Below are positions 8,465 through 17,833 of a DNA stretch of 46,168 nucleotides, piece by piece. Every line of letters starts with the position of its first letter. Position 1 is the first letter of the stretch. Under the pieces are notes generated by a model. That model was not told where the DNA came from and did not search any database. It saw only the letters and a program-made list of their open reading frames with translations. Both the position numbers and the translations under genes were made by a program. Source of the DNA: JALCLA01 sp965653565 (GTDB taxonomy: Bacteria > Pseudomonadota > Gammaproteobacteria > Xanthomonadales > Xanthomonadaceae); the NCBI GenBank assembly GCA_965653565.1, contig CBFHAI010000034.1, positions 1 to 46,168 on the forward strand. The letters are read 5' to 3'.

Positions 8465-10966
8465 TCAGGTGCCGCGTGGCTTGGCGCGATGCGTGGGCTT
8501 GGCCGACCACGGATCGTCGGGCCACGGATGTTTCGGGTAGCGGCCTTTCATTTCCTTCTTCACTTCCGGATAGGTGCGCTCCCAGAAGCCTTTCAGATCC
8601 TGCGTCACCTGCAGCGGACGTCCCGCCGGCGAGAGCAGATGCAGCACCACCGGGATGCGGCCGTCGGCCACGCGCGGCGTGTCGGCCAGGCCGAACAATT
8701 CCTGCAGTTTCACCGCCAGCACCGGCGCTTCGCCTTCCTGGTAGTCGATGCGGCGCTCCATGCCCGAGGGCACGTGCAGCGTCGTCGGCGCGAGACGGTC
8801 GATGGCCTGCCGCTGCGTGTAGTCGAGCGGCGCGCGCAAGGCTTCGCCGAGTTCGTCGGCGCCCAGCTGCGTCAATCGGGTCTTGCCGTCGAGAAAAGGC
8901 CCGAGCCAGGCATCGAGCGTGCGCAACAGACTGGCGTCGGAACAATCGGGCAGGCCCAGCTCCGGCAGCCATTCGCGCAGATTCGCGACGCGCGCGCGCC
9001 ACTGCCGCTGGCCTTCGCTCCACGGCAGCACGTCGAGGCCGAGTGCGCGCACGCCGTCGAGTAGCGCGGCGCGCGTGCGCGCGGCGTCGGGCTTGCCGGT
9101 GGGACGTGTATCGAGGATCAGGCGGTCGAATCGGCGTACCCGCTGTGCGGTGACGCCGCGCGTTTCCGGATCCCAGCGCACCACGTCCTCTTCGACGAAA
9201 CGCTCCGCGAAGTCGCTCTCCAGCCGCGCCAGATCCACCGGCGCGCCGCGCTGGATCAGGCTGTCGCCATCGTCGAGGCGCAACTCGGTGATCACGATCC
9301 ACGGCTCGCCGTACAGCACGGAATCGTCGAACAAGCGCGCGCCGCGGCCGTTCGCCAGTTGATAGCGGCGCGGCGCGTTCGGCAATTGACGGGCGATGCG
9401 ATCGGGAAAGGCATGAATCAGCAGATCGCCGAGCGCGTGCGCGCTGGCGTTGTCCACCGTGGTGTCAATGCGCAGGCGGCGGCGCCATTGCTTCGCGGCC
9501 TGGTCGATCGTTGCGAGCGCATTGCGATCGGCCTCGGGCGGCGCGCGGCGCGCGCGGAAGGCCGCGAGCGCCTGCCAGCGCGACGCCAGATCGTCGCGAC
9601 GGCGGCTTTCGCCGCGCAGCGGATCGCGCGCTTCGATCAGCGCCACCAGATCGCAGGCCAGCGATTTGTCGGCGTCGGTGCGCGCCGCGGCGAGCATCGC
9701 CGCCAGCCGCGGATGCGTTCCCAGCTCGAGCAGGCGGCGGCCAAAAGCGGTGAGCTTCGACTGCGCATCGAGTGCGCCCAGTTGCCGCAGCAGTTCGTCG
9801 GCCTGCGCCAGCGCGCCGGGCGGCGGCGGATCGGGAAAGCGCAGCGCGCTGTCGCCCCAGGTTTTCAGTTCCAGCACCAGGCCGGTGAGATCGACCTGCA
9901 CGATTTCCGCACGCCGCGACGGCTCCAGCCGCTGGCTCTGCGGCCACAGTCGATAACACACGCCCGGCGCCACGCGACCCGCGCGGCCGGCGCGCTGATC
10001 GGCCGAGGCCTGGCTGATGGTGACGGTTTCCAGCCGCGAAAAGCCCGAATTCGGATCGAAACGCGGCTCGCGCGCGAGGCCGGTGTCGACCACCGCGCGC
10101 ACATCGGGCAGCGTGACGCTCGACTCGGCGACGTTGGTGGCCAGCACGATCCGGCGGCGGCCTTGCGGGTCGGGCGCGAGCGCGGCGTTCTGCTGTTCGA
10201 GCGCGAGTTCGCCGTGCAAGGGCACGACGGCGATGCCGCGATCGGTGCTTTCCAGCAGCGACGAAACCAGCCGTTCGGTCTGCGAAATCTCTCGCTGGCC
10301 GGGCAGGAACACGAGTACGTCGCCGTCGGTTTCGCTAAGCGCGGTTTGAATCGCGCGCTTGAGCTGAGCTTCGGCAGGCTCGGTTCCTTGCCGCGGCGGA
10401 TACGCGACGCGCACCGGAAAACTGCGGCCCTCCGAGGTCAGCCGCGGCGCATCGAGGAACTGCGCGAGACGCTCGCCATCGAGCGTCGCCGACATCAGCA
10501 CCAGGCGCAGATCCGGCCGCAACTGCGCCTGCACATCGAGCGCCAGCGCCAGGCCCAGGTCGCCATGCAGATGGCGCTCGTGGAATTCGTCGAACAGGAT
10601 GGCGCCGATGCCGTCGAGCAGCGGATCGTCCTGGATCAACCGCGTGAGGATGCCTTCGGTGACCACTTCGATCCGCGTCGCGGCCGACACACGCGATTCG
10701 AAGCGGATGCGATAGCCAACCGTCTGGCCAACCTCTTCGCCTCGCTGCCGCGCCATGAAATTCGCCGCCGCGCGGGCCGCGATGCGGCGCGGCTCGAGCA
10801 TCAGGATGCGACGGCCTTCGAGCCAACGCGCATCGAGCAGCGCCGGCGGCACCTGGGTGGTCTTGCCGGCACCGGGCGGCGCTTCGAGCACGAGGCGCGG
10901 ATGCGCGTCGAGTTGCTTTCGCAGCTCGGGCAACAGCGGCGTGATGGGAAAGTCGGGAGCGCTCAC
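8465..10966 (-). CDS. ATP-dependent helicase HrpB
   Basis: The 833-residue protein is a full-length DEAH/DExH-box helicase of the HrpB family. Walker A is APPGAGKTTQVP near residue 30. Motif Ia is LEPRRIAARA, the box is DEFHER, motif III is SATLDGERL and motif VI is QRAGRAGRVAPG. The C-terminal half contains the HrpB-specific region (WWR-like segments, EWLPELGLPD, PSGMERRIDYQEGEAPVLAVKLQELFG). HrpB is a cytoplasmic putative RNA helicase of poorly known function. The C-terminus is basic (KPTHRAKPRGT). The MotA-like gene starts 171 bases downstream on the same strand. Confidence 0.95.
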   Translation of the reverse strand: MSAPDFPITPLLPELRKQLDAHPRLVLEAPPGAGKTTQVPPALLDARWLEGRRILMLEPRRIAARAAANFMARQRGEEVGQTVGYRIRFESRVSAATRIEVVTEGILTRLIQDDPLLDGIGAILFDEFHERHLHGDLGLALALDVQAQLRPDLRLVLMSATLDGERLAQFLDAPRLTSEGRSFPVRVAYPPRQGTEPAEAQLKRAIQTALSETDGDVLVFLPGQREISQTERLVSSLLESTDRGIAVVPLHGELALEQQNAALAPDPQGRRRIVLATNVAESSVTLPDVRAVVDTGLAREPRFDPNSGFSRLETVTISQASADQRAGRAGRVAPGVCYRLWPQSQRLEPSRRAEIVQVDLTGLVLELKTWGDSALRFPDPPPPGALAQADELLRQLGALDAQSKLTAFGRRLLELGTHPRLAAMLAAARTDADKSLACDLVALIEARDPLRGESRRRDDLASRWQALAAFRARRAPPEADRNALATIDQAAKQWRRRLRIDTTVDNASAHALGDLLIHAFPDRIARQLPNAPRRYQLANGRGARLFDDSVLYGEPWIVITELRLDDGDSLIQRGAPVDLARLESDFAERFVEEDVVRWDPETRGVTAQRVRRFDRLILDTRPTGKPDAARTRAALLDGVRALGLDVLPWSEGQRQWRARVANLREWLPELGLPDCSDASLLRTLDAWLGPFLDGKTRLTQLGADELGEALRAPLDYTQRQAIDRLAPTTLHVPSGMERRIDYQEGEAPVLAVKLQELFGLADTPRVADGRIPVVLHLLSPAGRPLQVTQDLKGFWERTYPEVKKEMKGRYPKHPWPDDPWSAKPTHRAKPRGT

Positions 10967-11011
10967 GGCGCGCAGGGTAGCGGATGCAGCGCGCGCGAGG
11001 TGGCCGAAACA

Positions 11012-11039
11012 AAAACGGGAGGCCGAAGCCTCCCGTTTT
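11012..11039 (-). terminator. Rho-independent terminator of the WWNP-protein gene
   Basis: A perfect 12-bp stem, AAAACGGGAGGC with GCCTCCCGTTTT around the tetraloop CGAA, lies 20 bases after the stop of the gene ending at 11059. On the minus strand the stem is followed by a T-rich tail (TTTTTGTTT). This is the clearest intrinsic terminator in the window. Confidence 0.88.
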
Positions 11040-11058
11040 CTTCAGCCGGGCGCAGCGA

Positions 11059-12099
11059 TCACTGCGCGCGCTTGGCTTCCAGTCGCGCTTCGAGGGCGCT
11101 GATGATGTGGCCGAGCGCGGCGCGATCGAACTTCGACGTCACGCCTTCGCCGGACTGCAGCGACTTGCCGGCCGCGGCCAGCTTGTCGGAGATGCCGGTG
11201 GCCACGAGCGGCGCCTTCTTCGACGGGCCGGTGCCTTCCTGCACGAAGGTGCGGCTGGCGGTGCGGAAGGCGCGCATCGGGAACGAATCGTAGTTCGACG
11301 GGTTGGCGCCCTTCGGATAGACGGTGATTTCGCCCTGGCCCGAATTGGTGCCGGTCTCGATCAGATACAACGCGTAGTTCGCGGCCGAGTCGTCGACCAC
11401 CACCACCTGCAGCTTGTCGACCGAATCGTAGTAGCCCGACGCGCTGTGGAAGGCCAGCGCATTGGTGCTGCAGCCGCCGACCTGGCTGTTGTCCGGGCGG
11501 CAGCCATCGTAGTAGTAGCGATTGGTCGGGTTGTCGAACGAGAACTCGTCGAACACCCACACATCACCGTAGTAATCGAAGCTCGATGCGCTGCTGCTGG
11601 AGAAATCCATCACCGCCTGCCACTCGCCGAGCATCTTGGTGGTCTGCAGCGAAACATTGTTGCCGTCTTCCGGGCGACGCAGATAGAACGGATAACGCTC
11701 GATCGGGATGGTGCGGCCGTTGGCCCAGGTCAGGCTGGCCTTGGTCGGATCGTTGGCATCGAACACGATGCGGATGCTGCCGCCGGCGCCGGCCTGCACG
11801 GTCGGGAAACCGGGGTAGGCGCAACCCGGGCACTGCGAACCGACGGTCAGATCGAGCGAGCCGTCGAAGCGCGCGTTGCCGGTGAGGAAAGCACCGGCGG
11901 TGTACCAGGTGGCGCGGCCCTGCGCATCGCCGACGAAAGCGGCGACGACCATGAAGTTGTCCTGCACCTCGATCACCACGCCGGTGCCCGATTCGCTCGG
12001 GTTCCACCAGATGCCGCTCTCGGGGGTGTAGGCCTGCGCCGCGGACGCGGCGAACAAAGTGACGAGGCACAGCGAAAGCAGGCCTTTGATACGGCGCAT
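11059..12099 (-). CDS. Secreted protein with WWNPSESGTG motif, function unknown
   Basis: The 346-residue protein has a signal peptide (MRRIKGLLSLCLVTLFAASAAQA, cleavage near 23). The ATG at 12099 is supported by GGAGAG eight bases upstream. The mature start, SGIWWNPSESGTGVVIEVQ, then VAAFVGDAQGRATWYTAG, is a beta-rich motif that I know as recurrent in secreted proteins of Lysobacterales and betaproteobacteria, without an assigned function. Paired Cys (CPGC near residue 90; C and C around the YYYDGCRPDNSQVGGC segment) suggest disulfides and an extracytoplasmic location. The C-terminal 40 residues are helical and charged. It is a single-gene unit with its own terminator. Confidence 0.8.
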   Translation of the reverse strand: MRRIKGLLSLCLVTLFAASAAQAYTPESGIWWNPSESGTGVVIEVQDNFMVVAAFVGDAQGRATWYTAGAFLTGNARFDGSLDLTVGSQCPGCAYPGFPTVQAGAGGSIRIVFDANDPTKASLTWANGRTIPIERYPFYLRRPEDGNNVSLQTTKMLGEWQAVMDFSSSSASSFDYYGDVWVFDEFSFDNPTNRYYYDGCRPDNSQVGGCSTNALAFHSASGYYDSVDKLQVVVVDDSAANYALYLIETGTNSGQGEITVYPKGANPSNYDSFPMRAFRTASRTFVQEGTGPSKKAPLVATGISDKLAAAGKSLQSGEGVTSKFDRAALGHIISALEARLEAKRAQ

Positions 12100-12289
12100 G
12101 AGAGTCTCTCCGGGAAGGTGCGCAAAGGCTGGGGCCCGCGCGCTTAATCGCACTTGAATTTTTTGCGCTGTGAAAGACGCAGCAGCGCGCGTCGTCGTCG
12201 CAGCCGACGAGTCTGAACAACGTGAACGGATTTCGGCGGCGACGCGGCTCACGCAAAGCGCGCGTCGCGCATCGTGACCTTTGTGAAGA

Positions 12290-12928
12290 CTATTTCTTGT
12301 TGGCCTTCTTCAACCACTGCAACAGCGGCATCCAGTCTTCCTGGTGATTGCGCACGTTTTCCGAGTGATAGTCGAACAGGCTCTTGCCCAGGCCCGTCAG
12401 CAACACGTAGGCCTGGGTGTCGCGCAACTGCGCCACCACCGGATACGGCCAGGCCTTGAGCTGGTCGAGCACCTGCTGCGAGGCGTTGGTCCACGGCTTG
12501 AGGCGATTGGCCACCAGGCCCACCGGCAACTTGCCCTTGCGCACGCGCTCGTGCGTGGCGAGGCTGTTGAGGAACGGCACCGACGCTTCCAGATCGATCA
12601 CCGACGGCAGGACCGGCACCACCACCGCGTCGGCCATGTCGAGGAAGACACTCAACTGATCGGCCATCGCGCCGGCGGCGCCGTCGATCACCACGCGCTC
12701 GGTGTCGTCGGGCAGATGCTTTTCCCAGCCGCGCCGCGTGCCGTCGATCGGCAGCACCGCCGCCGTCATCGCCGCGCGCTTCTCGGCCCAGCGCTGGCTC
12801 GACTTCTGCGGATCGGCATCGATCAGCGCCGTCTGCTTGCCGGCCACCGCGAAGTAGGCCGCCAGGTTGGTGGCGATGGTGGACTTCCCGGCTCCGCCCT
12901 TCGAACTGGCGACGAGGATGCTGAGCAT
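12290..12928 (-). CDS. Orphan ParA/MinD-type ATPase
   Basis: The 212-residue protein begins MLSILVASSKGGAGKSTIAT, the deviant Walker A (KGGxGKST) of ParA/MinD ATPases. It continues with the switch-I-like DADPQKSSQRW and a Walker B-like VVIDGAAG. The GGGGGA stretch a few bases before 12928 fits a ribosome-binding site and supports this start over the longer open frame. Such ATPases position DNA, plasmids or protein complexes through ATP-dependent dimerisation. No parB, minE or parS-like repeat is next to it, and it is too small and isolated to be the chromosomal ParA. It is divergent from gltB. Confidence 0.87.
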   Translation of the reverse strand: MLSILVASSKGGAGKSTIATNLAAYFAVAGKQTALIDADPQKSSQRWAEKRAAMTAAVLPIDGTRRGWEKHLPDDTERVVIDGAAGAMADQLSVFLDMADAVVVPVLPSVIDLEASVPFLNSLATHERVRKGKLPVGLVANRLKPWTNASQQVLDQLKAWPYPVVAQLRDTQAYVLLTGLGKSLFDYHSENVRNHQEDWMPLLQWLKKANKK

Positions 12929-13230
12929 GCGCGTGTCCCCCAAACCGATGGCTGCGGCACTGTACAACGCCGGCGTGAAGGATCGGAAGCGCAGGACGCG
13001 GCATCGCATCACCGCCAAAGCGTGGAAATAGGGAGGGTTGGATGCGGTTTCCAAGCCGCCGGCTTGCGCACCGCATCATGGCCTTCGACAGGCCGAAACC
13101 CCGCTGCGATCATGGTTTCGCACGAAACAATCAGGACTAGGTTGCTGCATCGCATCATCTGTGCTTAATTCGGATCGCGGGCGGCGCATCGGGGTTGCCG
13201 ACGCACGCGCTGCATCACGGAGACGCACGA
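12929..13230 (+). promoter_or_regulatory. parA-gltB divergent region with a candidate gltB promoter
   Basis: This 302-base gap holds no gene that I can support. A plausible sigma-70 promoter for gltB is TTGCTG at 13142-13147 and TTAATT at 13165-13170 with a 17-base spacer, about 60 bases before the start codon. A small palindrome, GTTTCG-CA-CGAAAC, lies near 13110-13125. Sequence around 13080 (CCTTCGACAGGCC) resembles the start of a common proteobacterial intergenic repeat. A CGGAGA at 13218-13223 serves as the gltB ribosome-binding site. Confidence 0.35.
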
Positions 13231-16200
13231 ATGGCGAACGATGCGCGGCCGGGTCTCTACGATCCGGCCCAGGAGCGCGACAGCTGCGGTTTCGGGCTGA
13301 TCGCCAATCTCGACAACCAGCCCAGCCGCTGGGTGGTCGACACCGCGCTCGCCTCGCTCGCCCGCATGTCGCATCGCGGCGCGATCGGCGCCGATGGAAA
13401 AACCGGCGATGGTTGCGGCGTCCTGCTGCATCGTCCTGAAGCTTTTTTGCGCCACGTCGCGATCGAAGCCGGCCTGCGCGTCGGCCACAGCTTCACCGCC
13501 GGCAACGTGTTTCTGCCGCGCGACGAAGAAGAAGCCGAGCGCGCGCGCACGGTACTGGCCGAAGAACTCGAAGGCGCCGAACTGCGCGTCGCCGGCTGGC
13601 GCGTGGTGCCGATCGACGAATCGGCCTGCGGCGAAATCGGCCTGGCATCGCTGCCGCGCATCGAACAGGTGTTCGTGTGTCCGGCCGCGAGCATGGATCA
13701 GAACAGTTTCCAGCGCGCGCTGTTCCTGGCGCGGCGACGCGCCGAAATCCGGCTCACTGATATCGCCGATTTCTACGTCGTCACGCTGTCGGCGTGGACG
13801 CTCGGCTACAAGGCGCTGGTACTGGCGCCGGCCCTCGCGCAGTTCTTTCCCGACCTGCGCCATCCGAAACTCGCTGCCAGCGTCGCGCTGTTCCATCAGC
13901 GTTTTTCGACCAACACCGCGCCGCGCTGGCCGCTGGCGCAACCGTTCCGCCTGCTCGCGCACAACGGCGAGATCAACACCATCGAAGGCAATCGCCGCTG
14001 GGCCGTCGCGCGCGTGGCGAAGTGGCGCAGCCCGGCGATCGACCTGCGCGAACTGACGCCGCCGGTGTCGCTGCACGGCTCCGATTCGCAATCGCTCGAC
14101 AATATGCTCGAACTGCTGCTCGCCGGCGGCATGGACGTGCTGGCGGCGATGCGCATCCTGATTCCGCCCGCCACCGGCGCGCTCGAACACAAGGACGCCG
14201 ATCTCGCCGCGTTCTATCAGTATTTCGGCTTGAACAGCGATCCGTGGGACGGCCCGGCCGGCATCGTGCTGTGCGACGGCCGTTACGCCGGTTGTTCGCT
14301 CGATCGCAACGGCCTGCGCCCCGCCCGCTGGATGCTGACCAAGGATCGCCACCTCACCGTCGCCTCCGAAACCGGCGTGTGGGATTGCCCGGTCGAGAAT
14401 GTCGTCGCCAAGGGCAAGCTCGGTCCCGGCGAAATGATCGCGGTCGATCTGTACAGCGGCGAATTCCTCGATTCGGCCGCGATCGATCGCATCAACGCGG
14501 CGCGCGCGCCGTTCAAGCGCTGGCTCAAGCGCGGCCTGAAATATCTCGAACAGGATCTGATCGACCCCTCGCTCGCCGCCGAGCCGATGGACCCGACCAC
14601 GCTGCGGCGCTATCAAAAACTGTTCAATCTGTCGCGCGAAGAACGCGAGTCGATCCTGCGCGTGCTGGCCGAAACCGAGCAGGAAGCCACCGGTTCGATG
14701 GGCGACGACACGCCGATGGCCGTGCTGTCGCAGCAGCATCGCTCGCTGTACGACTACTTCCGCCAGGCCTTCGCGCAAGTCACCAATCCGCCGATCGATC
14801 CGCTGCGCGAAGACTGCGTGATGAGTCTGGTCACGCCGATCGGGCGCGAAGGCAATCCGTTCGAGCTGTCGCCGGAAAGCGCGTACCAGATCATCGTCAA
14901 CTCGCCGATTCTTTCGCAGCGCAAATTGCGCCAGATCCTGGCGATGGACGAGTTCCGCGAGGCCAAGGCCACGATCAAGCTTTTCTTCGATCCGACCAAG
15001 GAAAGCATGCGCGATGCCGTCGTCCGTCTGGCCGACGAAGCCGAAGCGGCCGTGCGCAACGGCGCGGTGATCCTGCTGCTGAGCGATTTCGATCCGCCGC
15101 GCGATTGCTACTTCGTGCATCCGCTGCTGGCGACCGGTGCGATCCACGGGCGCCTGGTCAAAACCGGCATCCGCTGCGATTGCAACCTGATCGTCGAAAC
15201 CGCGACCGCGCGCGATCCGCATCATTTCGCCTGCCTGATCGGCTACGGCGCCACCGCGGTGTATCCGTATCTGGCTTATCAGACTCTGTTCGATCTCGGC
15301 CGCGCCGACATCCTGAAAGCCAAGCGCGGCAATGAACCGGCACAGCTCGGCCGCAGCTACCGGCGCGGCATCCGCAAGGGCCTGCTCAAGATCATGTCGA
15401 AGATGGGTATTTCGACGATCGGCAGCTATCGCGGTGCGCAGTTGTTCGAAATCATCGGGCTCGATCGAGACATCGTCGCGCTGTGTTTCGAAGGCACGCC
15501 GTGCCGCGTCGCCGGCGCCGGCTGGGCCGCGCTCCAAGCCGAAGCGCAGGCGCAGTCCGGCGAGAGCCGCGACGAGGCCGCACCCTTGTTGCCCGGCGGC
15601 TTGCTCAAATACATCCACGGCGGCGAATACCACGCCTACAATCCGGACGTGATCGGCAGCCTGCAGCGCGCGGTGCGCAGCGGCGACTACGCCGACTACA
15701 GAATATTCGCCGATCACGTCAACGCGCGGCCGGTCGCGACGCTGCGCGACTTGCTCGCGCTCGACACCTCGCGCACGCCGGTGCCGCTCGACGAAGTGGA
15801 ATCGGCCGAGTCGCTGCTGCCGCGTTTCGACTCGGCCGGCATGTCGCTCGGTGCCTTGTCGCCGGAAGCGCACGAAGCGCTGGCGATCGCGATGAACCGG
15901 CTCGGCGGGCGCAGCAACTCCGGCGAAGGCGGCGAAGATCCGATGCGCTACGGCACCGAGAAGATGTCGAAGATCAAGCAAGTGGCGTCGGGCCGTTTCG
16001 GCGTGACGCCGGAATACCTGATCAATGCCGAAGTGCTGCAGATCAAGATCGCGCAGGGCGCGAAACCCGGCGAGGGCGGGCAATTGCCCGGCCACAAGGT
16101 CAACGATCTGATCGCGCGCCTGCGTTTCGCGAAACCCGGCATCGGCCTGATTTCGCCGCCGCCGCATCACGATATCTATTCGATCGAAGACCTGGCCGAG

Positions 16201-17700
16201 CTGATCTTCGATCTCAAGCAGATCAATCCGACCGCGCTAGTGTCGGTGAAACTGGTGAGCCACGCCGGGGTCGGCACGATTGCGGCCGGCGTGGTGAAAG
16301 CGCACGCGGACCTGATCACGATCTCCGGCTACGACGGCGGCACCGGCGCGTCGCCGGTGTCGTCGATCAAATATGCCGGTACGCCATGGGAACTCGGCAT
16401 CGCCGAGGCGCAGCAGGCGCTGCGCGCGAACGGCGCGCGCCACAAGGTGCGGCTGCAGGCCGACGGCGGCCTGAAAACCGGGCTCGATGTGATCAAGGCC
16501 GCGATCCTCGGCGCCGAGAGTTTCGGCTTCGGCACCGCGCCGATGGTGGCGCTCGGCTGCAAGTATCTGCGCATTTGCCATCTCAACAATTGCGCCACCG
16601 GCGTCGCGACGCAGGATGCGCGTTTGCGCGAGAAATTCTTCACCGGCCTGCCGGAAATGGTTATGAACTATTTCCGCTTCGTGGTGCAGGAAACGCGCGA
16701 ATGGATGGCGGCGCTCGGTGTGCGGCGATTGCAGGATCTGATCGGCCGCACCGAGTATCTGACCATCCTCGAAGGCTCGACCGCCAAGCAGCGCGGACTC
16801 GATCTTGCGCCGCTGCTCGCGAGCGGTCCGGCGCACGATGACGTGGCGCGCTTTTGCACCGAGTCGCGCAACGTGCCGCACGACGAAGGCGCGCTCGCGG
16901 CACGCATGCTGCACAACCTGCGCGATGCCATCGCACAGCGCCGCGGCGGCGAGTATCGCTTCGAAGTGCGCAATTTCGATCGTGCGATCGGTGCGGCGCT
17001 GTCCGGCGAGATCGCGCGCCATCATGGCGATCACGGCATGAGCGACGCGCCGATCACGCTGCGGCTTTCCGGCGTCGCCGGCCAGAGTTTCGGCGCCTGG
17101 AATGCCGGCGGCCTGCATCTTTATCTCGAAGGCGACGCCAACGACTACGTCGGCAAGGGCATGGCCGGTGGCCGCATCGTGGTGCGCCCGCCGCAGGGCG
17201 CAACCTACGCCAGCAACGAGACGCCGATCATGGGCAACACCTGCCTGTACGGCGCCACCGGCGGCGAGTTGTATGCGGCCGGCCGCGCCGGCGAGCGCTT
17301 CGCGGTGCGCAACTCCGGTGCGATCGCGGTGATCGAAGGCGCCGGCGATCACTGCTGCGAATACATGACCGGCGGCGTCGTCACCGTGCTCGGTCGCACC
17401 GGCATGAACTTCGGTGCCGGCTTCACCGGCGGTTTCGCCTACGTGCTCGATCTGGAGCGCGATTTCGTCGATCGCTACAACCACGAATTGATCGACATCC
17501 ACCGTATTTCGACCGAAGGCATGGAAGGTCAATTGCAGCATCTTCGCTACCAGGTGCAGCGCCACGTCGAGGAAACCGGCAGCGGGTGGGGCCGGCAGAT
17601 TCTCGAGGAATTTCGCGATTTCGCCGGCAAATTCTGGGTGGTCAAGCCGCGCGCGGCGTCGCTCGACACCCTGATCGATGCGTTGCGGAGGGCGGCGTGA
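13231..17700 (+). CDS. gltB: Glutamate synthase (NADPH) large subunit
   Basis: The 1489-residue protein converts 2-oxoglutarate and glutamine to two glutamates with reducing power from GltD. The ATG at 13231 has a good Shine-Dalgarno eight bases upstream. An 18-residue propeptide precedes the N-terminal catalytic Cys (C19 in RDSCGFGLIAN), which hydrolyses glutamine. The FMN/synthase domain includes GEGGEDP and PGEGGQLPG. The 3Fe-4S ligands are C1110, C1116 and C1121 in CKYLRICHLNNC. The C-terminal beta-helix domain with repeated GG motifs ends at about 1480. Length is normal for the bacterial alpha subunit. The gltD gene follows after an unusual 133-base repeat-filled gap. Confidence 0.97.
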   Translation: MANDARPGLYDPAQERDSCGFGLIANLDNQPSRWVVDTALASLARMSHRGAIGADGKTGDGCGVLLHRPEAFLRHVAIEAGLRVGHSFTAGNVFLPRDEEEAERARTVLAEELEGAELRVAGWRVVPIDESACGEIGLASLPRIEQVFVCPAASMDQNSFQRALFLARRRAEIRLTDIADFYVVTLSAWTLGYKALVLAPALAQFFPDLRHPKLAASVALFHQRFSTNTAPRWPLAQPFRLLAHNGEINTIEGNRRWAVARVAKWRSPAIDLRELTPPVSLHGSDSQSLDNMLELLLAGGMDVLAAMRILIPPATGALEHKDADLAAFYQYFGLNSDPWDGPAGIVLCDGRYAGCSLDRNGLRPARWMLTKDRHLTVASETGVWDCPVENVVAKGKLGPGEMIAVDLYSGEFLDSAAIDRINAARAPFKRWLKRGLKYLEQDLIDPSLAAEPMDPTTLRRYQKLFNLSREERESILRVLAETEQEATGSMGDDTPMAVLSQQHRSLYDYFRQAFAQVTNPPIDPLREDCVMSLVTPIGREGNPFELSPESAYQIIVNSPILSQRKLRQILAMDEFREAKATIKLFFDPTKESMRDAVVRLADEAEAAVRNGAVILLLSDFDPPRDCYFVHPLLATGAIHGRLVKTGIRCDCNLIVETATARDPHHFACLIGYGATAVYPYLAYQTLFDLGRADILKAKRGNEPAQLGRSYRRGIRKGLLKIMSKMGISTIGSYRGAQLFEIIGLDRDIVALCFEGTPCRVAGAGWAALQAEAQAQSGESRDEAAPLLPGGLLKYIHGGEYHAYNPDVIGSLQRAVRSGDYADYRIFADHVNARPVATLRDLLALDTSRTPVPLDEVESAESLLPRFDSAGMSLGALSPEAHEALAIAMNRLGGRSNSGEGGEDPMRYGTEKMSKIKQVASGRFGVTPEYLINAEVLQIKIAQGAKPGEGGQLPGHKVNDLIARLRFAKPGIGLISPPPHHDIYSIEDLAELIFDLKQINPTALVSVKLVSHAGVGTIAAGVVKAHADLITISGYDGGTGASPVSSIKYAGTPWELGIAEAQQALRANGARHKVRLQADGGLKTGLDVIKAAILGAESFGFGTAPMVALGCKYLRICHLNNCATGVATQDARLREKFFTGLPEMVMNYFRFVVQETREWMAALGVRRLQDLIGRTEYLTILEGSTAKQRGLDLAPLLASGPAHDDVARFCTESRNVPHDEGALAARMLHNLRDAIAQRRGGEYRFEVRNFDRAIGAALSGEIARHHGDHGMSDAPITLRLSGVAGQSFGAWNAGGLHLYLEGDANDYVGKGMAGGRIVVRPPQGATYASNETPIMGNTCLYGATGGELYAAGRAGERFAVRNSGAIAVIEGAGDHCCEYMTGGVVTVLGRTGMNFGAGFTGGFAYVLDLERDFVDRYNHELIDIHRISTEGMEGQLQHLRYQVQRHVEETGSGWGRQILEEFRDFAGKFWVVKPRAASLDTLIDALRRAA

Positions 17701-17724
17701 TGTTTCCTGCGTGCCGCATTTCTT

Positions 17725-17813
17725 CGTCATTCCCGCGCAGGCGGGAATCCAGCGACATTGAAGCGCATCGCAAGATCGAGAGTCCCTGGATTCCCGCCTG
17801 CGCGGAAATGACG
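17725..17813. repeat. Inverted pair of dRS3-like repeats between gltB and gltD
   Basis: Two 28-base copies in opposite orientation occupy 17725-17752 and 17786-17813. They begin CGTCATTCCCGCG and CTGGATTCCCGCC and differ from perfect complementarity by a single base. The transcript could fold into a 28-bp hairpin with a 33-base loop, each arm being itself a shorter palindrome. It lies inside the expected gltBD operon, so it may set the GltB:GltD ratio by termination, processing or RNA stabilisation. That role is inference. Confidence 0.85.
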
Positions 17814-17833
17814 GGAACAGAGGCCGCGCACGC